From Candidatus Caenarcanales bacterium (GTDB lineage Bacteria > Cyanobacteriota > Vampirovibrionia > LMEP-6097), in NCBI GenBank assembly GCA_021299565.1, contig JAJTHA010000087.1, positions 1-6,630 of the forward strand: DNA of 6,630 nt, given 5' to 3'. A model generated the notes under the pieces. The model was not told the DNA's origin. It searched no databases and saw only the letters and a program-made list of their open reading frames with translations. Position 1 is the stretch's first letter; the number at the start of each line of letters is the position of its first letter. The position numbers were made by a program, and so were the translations under genes. Below are positions 1-4,883 of the stretch, piece by piece.

Positions 1-255
1 AAGACCAAGTAACCATATAAAAGAGCCGAGATTAAAAGATATCAAAAATAAAAAACCTTCAAAGCATGCAGTTAGATATCGTGATGATGTTTTGATCAAA
101 ATTAAAAGTGGTATCAAACCAAACCAAGCATAAAACCAAAAGCCTATTTGAGGCATTGCAATATTGAGTAGTAGTCCAAAGACAATAGCAAACAACCATC
201 TTGAGATTGAGTTACGAATAAATATTGAAATGAATTGGTTGATCGCAAAAAGCAT
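1..255 (-). CDS. lnt: Probable apolipoprotein N-acyltransferase, N-terminal 85 residues (cut by window start)
   Basis: The minus strand is open from the ATG at 255-253 to base 1, and the codon just upstream (258-256) is a TAG stop, so the start is well fixed. The 85 visible residues are very hydrophobic and fit two to three membrane segments. They match the pattern of the Lnt N-terminus: a segment ending in MPQIGFWFYAWFGLIPLL, then a GFLFLISFNLGSFIWLLGL segment like the Lnt G-F-x-x-G-x-x-x-x-x-x-W stretch. Lnt adds the third acyl chain to lipoproteins in the inner membrane of diderm bacteria. The catalytic Glu-Lys-Cys domain would lie outside the window, so the call rests on the membrane part alone. 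Another polytopic membrane protein is possible. The gene is divergent from ruvC, with 42 bases between the starts. No Shine-Dalgarno precedes the ATG. Confidence 0.7.
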   Translation of the reverse strand, partial: MLFAINQFISIFIRNSISRWLFAIVFGLLLNIAMPQIGFWFYAWFGLIPLLILIKTSSRYLTACFEGFLFLISFNLGSFIWLLGL

Positions 256-264
256 CTAAGAATT

Positions 265-293
265 ATCATAAGTGTAATGCTAGAATGAGGCAA
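265..293 (-). promoter_or_regulatory. Candidate sigma70-type promoter of the lnt-like gene
   Basis: Read on the minus strand: TTGCCT (293-288), a 17-base spacer, then TATGAT (270-265). Only 9 bases separate the -10 from the ATG, so transcription would begin at or within a few bases of the start codon. This fits a leaderless or nearly leaderless mRNA and the absence of a Shine-Dalgarno. The -35 overlaps the ruvC ribosome site on the other strand, so the two divergent genes compete for this 42-base gap. Confidence 0.45.
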
Positions 294-297
294 GAGC

Positions 298-789
298 ATG
301 CGCGTATTAGGTATAGATCCTGGCATTGGAAGAATGGGTTTCGCGCTTATTGAGGTAAGCCCTGCTAGCTATAGCAATTTTTCTTTGCTGAATTGTGGCG
401 TGATACAGACAAGTAAAGATTTGCATGACGCTTTTAGACTAAAAGAAATTAGAGAAGATTTGTTTGCAATTATCGAGACTCATAAACCAGAGTTTATCGC
501 GGTTGAAAAATTATTTTTTTTCAAAAACCCCAAAACTATTATTCCTGTAGCTGAGGCTAGAGGAGTGGTCCTTGAGCTTGCGGCAAGCTGCGGTTTAAGG
601 ATTTTTGAATATACTCCTCTTGAGGTCAAAAAAAATATAACAGGACATGGAATGTCCCCAAAGCAAGATGTATCCAAAATTATTCATCAGATACTAAAGC
701 TAGAAAAGCCAATCACTCAAGATGATGCGGTTGATGCAATAGCTATTGCTATAACTGCCCTACGGGTCTCTCTACAACAGGCACGATAG
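298..789 (+). CDS. ruvC: Crossover junction endodeoxyribonuclease RuvC
   Basis: This 163-residue protein is a full-length RuvC (family usually about 160-180), the Holliday-junction resolvase that cuts paired strands symmetrically together with RuvAB. The RNase H-like core is intact. The four metal-binding acids are D7 (in LGIDPG), E70 (in AVEKLFF), D143 and D146 (in D-D-A-V-D-A), at the numbering known for the Thermus enzyme, which has His at 143. F73/F74 after E70 occupy the base-stacking position seen in homologues, and the K-N-I-T-G-H-G loop near 112-118 matches the DNA-binding stretch. The ATG at 298 is the first start after an in-frame TGA (286-288), and GAGG (287-290) lies 7 bases upstream as a ribosome site. 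TAGAAT (281-286) may be its -10, though then the leader would be very short. Its last 41 bases overlap the convergent gene ending at 749. The usual ruvA/ruvB neighbours are not in the window. Confidence 0.96.
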   Translation: MRVLGIDPGIGRMGFALIEVSPASYSNFSLLNCGVIQTSKDLHDAFRLKEIREDLFAIIETHKPEFIAVEKLFFFKNPKTIIPVAEARGVVLELAASCGLRIFEYTPLEVKKNITGHGMSPKQDVSKIIHQILKLEKPITQDDAVDAIAIAITALRVSLQQAR

Positions 790-1069
790 AAAGATCTTCT
801 GTTTTCATGTCATATCTTTGACCATGAATTTCTATTTCAATACTATCAAGTCCATTATCAACAGCGAGTTTTCTCAATTCAAGAACATCTTGCAACTCAT
901 CGTTAGAGAGATTGAGGTCAGAGATTTTGAGCGAACTTGTTTCTTTACTCTGTAGTATGTTCATGAAACCTGAGTTTGCCAGTGGTGAAATTTGCTGCAT
1001 AAGATTTGAAGCGAAGTGATTCCCTAATGTTCCAATTATGTCACCAGCGAGCATTGATAATACGTTCAT
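749..1069 (-). CDS. Unrecognised 106-residue protein, last gene of the flagellar operon
   Basis: I do not recognise a family. The case for a real gene is good: ATG at 1069-1067, AGGA with a 6-base spacer (on the minus strand AGGAAAAACA before ATG), and only 12 bases after the flgD stop, as the fourth gene of a tight operon. Residues 1-45 are hydrophobic to amphipathic with few charges (MNVLSMLAGDIIGTLGNHF...). A Ser-rich linker follows, and residues 45-100 are charged, with a predicted helix (N-D-E-L-Q-D-V-L-E-L-R-K-L-A-V) and a likely beta pair (SIEIEIHGQRYDM). No signal peptide, cysteine or catalytic motif is visible. In many bacteria flgD is followed by small hook-assembly genes and flgE, so a role at the rod, hook or export gate is plausible but is inference only. 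The stop codon lies inside the 3' end of ruvC on the other strand. Confidence 0.8.
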   Translation of the reverse strand: MNVLSMLAGDIIGTLGNHFASNLMQQISPLANSGFMNILQSKETSSLKISDLNLSNDELQDVLELRKLAVDNGLDSIEIEIHGQRYDMKTEDLSIVPVVERPVGQL

Positions 1070-1081
1070 TTGTTTTTCCTT

Positions 1082-1435
1082 TTATTTAAGTAGACCTTTT
1101 ATTTCGTTTAGTGAAGCTGAAATTTCTTTCAAACCGTCAGCCACAGATTTACTTAGTGTTTCCATCGATGTTGTTTGCTTGGTAGATTGTTCAACTTGAG
1201 TTAAAGTAGCTTGTTGTTGAAGAATCTGTTCTGTTTCAACTGTGTCAAAAGGGCTTTGATTCTGTAATTGAGTCATTAAGATCTTGAGAAACATATCTCT
1301 ATCAAAACCATCGGCGCTACCACCGTTGGCTGATTTGGTTTTTTCAACCATTTTGTTTATGTAGTCTATATCTACTCTTCCTGTTGGTGCCTCTTTCGGT
1401 GTCGAAATCGGCGGTGTTCCTACTATTCCATCCAT
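1082..1435 (-). CDS. flgD: Flagellar hook-capping scaffold FlgD, short form
   Basis: FlgD caps the growing hook outside the cell and lets FlgE subunits polymerise; it is later discarded. Residues 44-85 carry the conserved N-terminal region: a D-R-D-M-F-L-K-I-L-M-T-Q-L-Q-N-Q-x-P core (45-62), then T-E-Q-I-L-Q-Q-Q-A-T-L-T-Q-V-E-Q. Residues 1-40 are a flexible Pro/Thr/Gly-rich tail that probably serves as the export signal, and 85-117 form a helical end. At 117 residues it is far shorter than enterobacterial FlgD (about 230) and lacks the Tudor/Ig-like C-terminal half, nearer to the short Gram-positive type. The ATG at 1435 has an excellent ribosome site (GGAGGA, 6 bases upstream). The start lies inside fliK, a 13-base overlap, so translation is probably coupled. 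fliK lies immediately upstream. Confidence 0.93.
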   Translation of the reverse strand: MDGIVGTPPISTPKEAPTGRVDIDYINKMVEKTKSANGGSADGFDRDMFLKILMTQLQNQSPFDTVETEQILQQQATLTQVEQSTKQTTSMETLSKSVADGLKEISASLNEIKGLLK

Positions 1436-3228
1436 AATCTTTCCTCCAATGTACTAATAAAATCTATCGTGCTATTTTTGCTTCTGAAAAAATTCTGAGC
1501 ATTGTTTTGATTGCGTCTTTTTTGCTCTTCTTCGGTTGCAGACTCTTGTTTTTGATGATCTCGGTTATTCTCAGTATTGTTTGTATCATTGACACTAACT
1601 CGCACTGAAGCCTCAAAATCTTTATGTCGCAAAGAACTTTCAATGTCTTTTACCATTTCTTTGACTTCTTCATAAGCATCTAGATTGGTGACTTCTATAT
1701 TGATTTCAATTTTGTTGCCGTTCTTGACTATATCTAGCTCTACTTGCCCCAAGTGCTCTGGGTTCAATGAAAGTCTCAATTCTTGCTTGGTTGATGGTGC
1801 TTGCTTTTGAACGATATCATTGACTGTTTCAGCGAATCTTTCGATTGCAACAGGTTGCTTGATGATTGTTAGTTTGCTGTGAATATGATTGCCCAGATCT
1901 TTGTGATTAATTTGTTCAATGAAAGTTTTGAATTCTTGATTTGAATCCATAGCTTCTTCTTCCTCATAAAGATCTAAAAGTATTTGTTCCATATTACTTA
2001 ACGATCTGTCTTTTGGTTTATTGGAATCAGATGAATTATTTTGGCTATAGTCTTTTACAACAATTGATTTAGCATCAAGATCTATTGCATCAAGATTCGC
2101 ATTGATTTCACTAGCATTATTTTTGTTAGTAAGTCTCTCAGGAGCTTTGAGTTGTTCAACGTAATTTTGGATTTTGGTTTCGATTAAAAACTTTTGCTCA
2201 GGCTCTAATTCTTTAGCAGATTGGATTTGCTGATTTTGATTTTTGAAGACTTGCAGGTCATTATTTAGCTTATCTAAGTTTTGCTCTAGATTTTTGACTG
2301 CTTTATCTATTAGTTCTATCTTGTCAGAGTTTGCTAATATTTTATCGATACTATCGCCTCTATTGATATCAAGTTTGACTATATCCGCAGACAACTTCTC
2401 GCTTGCCGCATTAAGCTGCTCTTTGCTTTCTTCTAGGACCTGTACCGCTATCTCTAACGCTTTTGCTGGCTTGATATTTAATTCTTTTATATCAATTTTG
2501 ATAGTAGCTGGAGCTTCTTTGCTGATGATGTCTAGTTTTTGTCCTAAATTTAATTCAGGAGTTTTTGCTGGTTTTGATTCAACTGTAATTTTTGTTGGTT
2601 CGCTATCATAGTTAATAGCTTCAGTCTCTGTTTTATTTTCTAATTGATTTGCAGCATTGATTGCTTGAGATGTGACTGAAGCCTGACTAGCAGTGTTGCT
2701 TCCATTTATCTCGCCTGTTGCTGCATTAATAAGCGTTTGCGTTATTGATAGTTCAAAATCTGCATATATATCATATGATTCCGGGTCAATTTCAAGTACG
2801 TTCACGGCAGCCATTCCTGCGCTGTCAATCATCATGCTTTCTTTATTTAAATTTGCAGTTTGTGAGTAGTCTGTATGTTCAACTACCTGATTCATGATTT
2901 GATTAGTCATCATTAGAAGCTGCTCGAGAGGAATTTCTTCATCTTCTTTTTCTGAATTGGATATTTGTGCATTAATTTTATTAAAATCAAAATCTGTTTT
3001 TGTGAAAGATTCTTGTGCATAAACGGGAGTTTCTACTGTCTCCATATTAGCCAGCAAATCCTGAAAATCAAGATCACCCTCTTCGAGATCATTTTCTGCT
3101 GTTCCAATATTTTGTACTGTGGTATTTAGGCTTTCTAAATTTGGGCCAAGCATTTGGCTAGGACTTAGTCCTAGATAAGCAGCTAGAGCGTCTAGCGAGG
3201 GTCCAAAGCTATCAAAAGAAGGGATCAT
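1423..3228 (-). CDS. fliK: Flagellar hook-length control protein FliK
   Basis: FliK is a secreted molecular ruler that measures hook length and switches the export gate from hook to filament subunits. The C-terminal hook-length domain is clear at about 478-548: T-K-Q-E-L-R-L-S-L-N-P-E-H-L-G-Q-V-E-L-D-I, then a beta strand (KIEINIEV) and helix, the usual L-R-L-x-P-x-x-L-G-x-V-x-V pattern of the switching domain. Residues 1-250 are low-complexity, acidic and rich in Asn, Ser and Thr. About 255-345 is strongly helical and may be coiled coil. The tail (549-601) is Asn/Gln/Glu/Arg-rich. The 601 residues exceed the 405 of Salmonella, which fits a ruler with a long variable middle. It starts 2 bases after the fliJ stop with only a weak ribosome site, implying coupling, and overlaps the flgD start. 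The N-terminal 475 residues could not be assigned by sequence alone. Confidence 0.9.
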   Translation of the reverse strand: MIPSFDSFGPSLDALAAYLGLSPSQMLGPNLESLNTTVQNIGTAENDLEEGDLDFQDLLANMETVETPVYAQESFTKTDFDFNKINAQISNSEKEDEEIPLEQLLMMTNQIMNQVVEHTDYSQTANLNKESMMIDSAGMAAVNVLEIDPESYDIYADFELSITQTLINAATGEINGSNTASQASVTSQAINAANQLENKTETEAINYDSEPTKITVESKPAKTPELNLGQKLDIISKEAPATIKIDIKELNIKPAKALEIAVQVLEESKEQLNAASEKLSADIVKLDINRGDSIDKILANSDKIELIDKAVKNLEQNLDKLNNDLQVFKNQNQQIQSAKELEPEQKFLIETKIQNYVEQLKAPERLTNKNNASEINANLDAIDLDAKSIVVKDYSQNNSSDSNKPKDRSLSNMEQILLDLYEEEEAMDSNQEFKTFIEQINHKDLGNHIHSKLTIIKQPVAIERFAETVNDIVQKQAPSTKQELRLSLNPEHLGQVELDIVKNGNKIEINIEVTNLDAYEEVKEMVKDIESSLRHKDFEASVRVSVNDTNNTENNRDHQKQESATEEEQKRRNQNNAQNFFRSKNSTIDFISTLEERLWME

Positions 3229-3230
3229 CT

Positions 3231-3677
3231 CTAATCTTTGACCCTGAAGCGAGTGCTAACTAAATCGTCTATTAGTTTGTTTTCTTCTTCTAGTAGGGCT
3301 TTATGGTGTAGGTCGATTGCTTTATCTTTGAGCTTATCAACTATAAGATGAGAGCGTGAAAGGCTTATGTACTTTGCATTCTCGTAGTCGTGAGCGCGCT
3401 TTCTTTTGGCAAGTCTAGACTGTTCTTTGGATTTTTCGGCAAGCACCATGTGATTGAAACTATCTTGGTTGACTTTGTCTACAAGCGAGAAACCTTGTTG
3501 AAGGTTTTCTATCATGGCTTGATAGGTTGCGTGTTTTTGGTCGTCTAAAGTTTGTATCAATGCTTCAGTTTCTTGGCAGGCCCGAGCGGCTTGCATGAGC
3601 TTAGCTTCTTGGGAATCTTTGAGGATTTGCCTATAGCGCAAGACTGAGGCGAGTTTGAATTTGAATTTTTTGGGCAC
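3231..3677 (-). CDS. fliJ: Flagellar export chaperone FliJ
   Basis: FliJ is the coiled-coil stalk of the flagellar type III export ATPase; it sits in the FliI ring, contacts FlhA and helps shuttle export chaperones. The 148-residue length is that of the family. The N-terminus (PKKFKFKLASVLRYRQILKD) is the standard FliJ opening, and nearly all of residues 20-135 is predicted helix with many charged heptads. The start is GTG at 3677-3675. Upstream codons in frame give no ATG before the TAG at 3719-3717, so GTG is the best choice. AGGA lies about 12 bases upstream, a rather long spacing. It is the first gene of the fliJ-fliK-flgD operon. Its usual partner fliI is not upstream here, where a divergent tRNA gene sits instead, so the flagellar genes of this genome are split among loci. 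Confidence 0.87.
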   Translation of the reverse strand: MPKKFKFKLASVLRYRQILKDSQEAKLMQAARACQETEALIQTLDDQKHATYQAMIENLQQGFSLVDKVNQDSFNHMVLAEKSKEQSRLAKRKRAHDYENAKYISLSRSHLIVDKLKDKAIDLHHKALLEEENKLIDDLVSTRFRVKD

Positions 3678-3710
3678 CTTTTCTATCTTTCCTAATTCCC
3701 CGAATCCATA

Positions 3711-3741
3711 AATACACTAAAGGACCCAGCTACTAGGTCAA
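3711..3741 (-). promoter_or_regulatory. Weak candidate promoter for the fliJ-fliK-flgD operon
   Basis: On the minus strand TTGACC (3741-3736) is a good -35, but the best -10 at workable distance is TGTATT (3716-3711) after a long 19-base spacer, so the call is tentative. It would give a leader of roughly 25 bases. I looked for sigma28 (TAAA...GCCGATAA) and sigma54 (TGGC...TGC) sites typical of flagellar operons between 3678 and 3858 and saw none. Confidence 0.25.
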
Positions 3742-3799
3742 ATGCTTGAAGAAAGTATAAAAATATTGAATTTAAGCTAGTAGAAAAAGACTGTCAGGG

Positions 3800-3805
3800 T
3801 ATAAT
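3800..3805 (+). promoter_or_regulatory. Consensus -10 box of the tRNA-Asn gene
   Basis: A perfect TATAAT lies 53 bases upstream of the mature tRNA. No good -35 is visible at 16-18 bases. Transcription would start near 3812, placing the leader hairpin at 3814-3848 at the very 5' end of the transcript. Confidence 0.5.
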
Positions 3806-3813
3806 TTTTTGAG

Positions 3814-3848
3814 CTAATTAAATAGCATTTAGATGCTTGTTTAATTAG
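3814..3848 (+). other. Hairpin in the tRNA-Asn leader
   Basis: CTAATTAAA (3814-3822) pairs perfectly with TTTAATTAG (3840-3848). After a small internal loop, AGCAT (3824-3828) pairs with ATGCT (3833-3837) around a TTAG loop, 14 pairs in all. It ends ten bases before the tRNA 5' end. There is no T-run after it on either strand, so it does not look like an intrinsic terminator. It may protect the 5' end, guide 5' processing, or be a DNA-level palindrome bound by a protein. Confidence 0.6.
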
Positions 3849-3858
3849 AAAACCGCGC

Positions 3859-3933
3859 TCCCAAGTAGCTCAGCGGTAGAGCAATCGGCTGTTAACCGAT
3901 TGGCCACTGGTTCGATCCCAGTCTTGGGAGCCA
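3859..3933 (+). tRNA. tRNA-Asn (anticodon GUU), CCA encoded
   Basis: All four stems pair without mismatch: acceptor TCCCAAG with CTTGGGA (3859-3865 / 3923-3929), D stem GCTC/GAGC (3868-3871 / 3879-3882), anticodon stem ATCGG/CCGAT (3884-3888 / 3896-3900) and T stem ACTGG/CCAGT (3906-3910 / 3918-3922). The anticodon loop CTGTTAA puts GTT at 3891-3893, and the T loop is TTCGATC. The discriminator is G3930, as usual for tRNA-Asn, and the 3' CCA (3931-3933) is encoded. The body is 72 nt (3859-3930). It is transcribed divergently from fliJ. A decayed inverted copy of its 3' half lies downstream. Confidence 0.98.
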
Positions 3934-3959
3934 TTTATATATTTCATATCAATATTCAA

Positions 3960-3996
3960 CAAGCTGAGATAGAACCAGCGACCAAAATCGGTTAAC
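3960..3996 (-). pseudogene. Degenerate inverted copy of the 3' half of tRNA-Asn
   Basis: Read on the minus strand from 3996, this stretch begins GTTAACCGATT, identical to 3891-3901 of the intact tRNA (anticodon, 3' anticodon stem and one variable-loop base). It continues with GG, a diverged C/T-rich patch, CTGGTTC (identical to the T-stem/loop), then ATC, CAG and CTTG in the correct order. By hand alignment 31 of 35 ungapped positions match, with one 2-base insertion and one 1-base deletion. Similarity stops at the anticodon on one side and inside the acceptor stem on the other. It cannot make a tRNA. It may be a relic of a duplicated tRNA, or of an att-like fragment carried by a mobile element and inverted. 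Confidence 0.75.
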
Positions 3997-4017
3997 AAAA
4001 CAGAAAAATCAATTTTT

Positions 4018-4102
4018 CTAGTGTCATACTGAGCGTAGCGAAGTATCTCATTAATTATTCACCGAAAGAGATTCTTCACTTCGTTCAGAATGACAGTACT
4101 AG
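4018..4102. repeat. REPIN-like element: two inverted mini-hairpin arms
   Basis: Left arm 4022-4049 (TGTC, 21-base hairpin core at 4026-4046, CTC) and right arm 4068-4095 (GAG, core at 4071-4091, GACA) are inverted copies separated by an 18-base A/T-rich spacer. Each core folds on itself: five outer pairs (ATACT/AGTAT left, ATTCT/AGAAT right), a tandem G-A mismatch, two more pairs, and a three-base GNA loop (on the minus strand for the right arm). CTAG flanks both ends (4018-4021 and 4099-4102), possibly a target duplication. The motif (TGTCATTCTGAGCG... in its commoner form) is, from memory, a widely dispersed palindromic repeat in many bacterial phyla. The arrangement is that of REPINs mobilised by RAYT-type Y1 transposases, but no transposase is in the window. 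It could also serve as a terminator or mRNA stabiliser. Confidence 0.8.
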
Positions 4103-4117
4103 TAATGCCTCACAGAG

Positions 4118-4139
4118 TTTTGTCCATTTTGTCCGGACA
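4118..4139. repeat. Tandem TTTTGTCC pair ending in a TGTCCGGACA palindrome
   Basis: TTTTGTCC occurs at 4118-4125 and again at 4127-4134, one base apart, and the second copy runs into the perfect 10-base palindrome TGTCCGGACA (4130-4139). It lies 45 bases upstream of the proposed promoter of the exported-protein gene. It may be an operator or the worn end of an insertion sequence; the sequence alone does not decide. Confidence 0.4.
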
Positions 4140-4183
4140 TGGTACCTATTCCAAGGGTTTATTGGGTGCAGAAGAATTTAGGG

Positions 4184-4213
4184 GTGGCAAAATAATCCCG
4201 AATTCGATACAAT
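4184..4213 (+). promoter_or_regulatory. Candidate promoter of the exported-protein gene
   Basis: GTGGCA (4184-4189, 4 of 6 to consensus), an 18-base spacer, and TACAAT (4208-4213, 5 of 6). The -10 ends only 7 bases before the ATG at 4221 and no Shine-Dalgarno is present, so the predicted transcript starts at or next to the start codon. Confidence 0.45.
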
Positions 4214-4220
4214 TCAAATC

Positions 4221-4883
4221 ATGAATAAATTATTAAGAGCTTGTTTTTTGTTGATTTGTGCATTCAGTCCTGTGTCTGCGTTAGAGCGGTCAGCTACTTT
4301 AAACTTCAATGGCAAAAAACTGGCAGGTAACAACATCGTCAGCGTTAAGTCTGTAGATGGAATTTATTACATCGCTTCATCAAAAGCCACTCACAATAGC
4401 ATTGAACCGCAAGATGCTGATCTAATGGGATTTAGTTTAATGATCCCAGAAGAATTATTAAAGACTGGCAAAATTAAATTAAAAGTTTTCACTGATCTAA
4501 TCAATAAGCGGACTTCAGATGATTCTACTTGTTTAGATCGCTTTATCTTGCCATCTAGGGATTTTGGATATATTACTTTTTTCGATTTTAATTATACACA
4601 TCAGGAAGATGAGATCGTGAATAAAGGGTTAGTTTCAGTTAAAGAACGAACAATAGGTTCTCTTGATTTGTCAGAAGTGAACTTTCTTGGTGATTACATA
4701 GAGATTGCGGGTGATTTTGATGTGAATGCACTAATCAAAAAATTTCTTTATAAATATACTCAAGGGCAATCAAGTGCTTGTGATGCTGAAGGCGAAAATA
4801 GAGCAGCACCAGTAAAATTTTCCAAAAAATCCAAATCAACAAAAGTAACTGGTAGCTTTGCTGTGAATCATTACTACTATTGA
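4221..4883 (+). CDS. Exported protein of unknown function
   Basis: I do not recognise this 220-residue protein. Residues 1-20 are a good Sec signal peptide: basic start (MNKLLR), hydrophobic core (ACFLLICAF), and a cleavage site after V-S-A (18-20). There is no lipobox cysteine at the cleavage point. The mature part is mixed beta-like, with alternating hydrophobic and polar residues (IYYIAS, KIKLKVF, YITFFDFNY, YIEIAG), acidic overall until a basic Lys/Ser-rich tail (about 199-210), and ends HYYY. Its two cysteines (C104, C187) could form a disulfide outside the cytoplasm. A periplasmic or surface location is likely. The ATG at 4221 is supported by the signal peptide starting there. Its TGA stop directly abuts the stop of the convergent nuclease gene. 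It stands alone on its strand, so the context gives no function. Confidence 0.8.
   Translation: MNKLLRACFLLICAFSPVSALERSATLNFNGKKLAGNNIVSVKSVDGIYYIASSKATHNSIEPQDADLMGFSLMIPEELLKTGKIKLKVFTDLINKRTSDDSTCLDRFILPSRDFGYITFFDFNYTHQEDEIVNKGLVSVKERTIGSLDLSEVNFLGDYIEIAGDFDVNALIKKFLYKYTQGQSSACDAEGENRAAPVKFSKKSKSTKVTGSFAVNHYYY

Larger units (their letters stand above)
3934..4220. other. 287-base gene-free stretch of repeat debris behind the tRNA
   Basis: I see no credible gene here. It holds, in order, an inverted degenerate tRNA-Asn half (3960-3996), a small A/T stem GAAAAA-TCAA-TTTTTC (4003-4018), the REPIN-like hairpin pair (4018-4102), a repeated TTTTGTCC block with a 10-base palindrome (4118-4139), and the promoter of the next gene. 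tRNA 3' flanks are common landing sites for mobile DNA, which this mixture suggests, but no integrase gene or direct repeat of the tRNA end is visible. Confidence 0.6.

Noticed and set aside
144..326. Minus-strand 60-codon open frame
   Set aside because: It overlaps the lnt-like gene in another frame and the ruvC start, has no ribosome site, and its composition (Ser/Leu/Cys-rich) looks like an out-of-frame shadow.
480..677. Minus-strand 65-codon open frame
   Set aside because: It lies wholly inside ruvC, which has all catalytic residues; it is the antisense shadow.
2243..2611. Plus-strand 122-codon open frame inside fliK
   Set aside because: It is antisense to the helical middle of fliK, Ser/Leu/Phe-rich as expected for the reverse of Lys/Glu/Asp-rich codons, with no ribosome site or recognisable domain.
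3814..3848. Intrinsic terminator between fliJ and the tRNA
   Set aside because: The stem is long enough but no T-run follows it on either strand; the T-run at 3805-3810 lies on the 5' side of the plus-strand hairpin.
3859..3996. Genomic island att site with direct repeats of the tRNA end
   Set aside because: The second copy of the tRNA half is inverted and decayed, no direct copy of the tRNA 3' end was seen up to 6630, and there is no integrase gene.
4003..4018. GAAAAA-TCAA-TTTTTC stem as a terminator for the tRNA
   Set aside because: Six pairs, nearly all A-T, are too weak to terminate, and the T-run is part of the stem.
4018..4102. CRISPR repeat or classical Rho-independent terminator
   Set aside because: There are only two inverted, imperfect arms with no regular spaced direct repeats, and no T-run follows; the REPIN-like reading explains the internal hairpins better.
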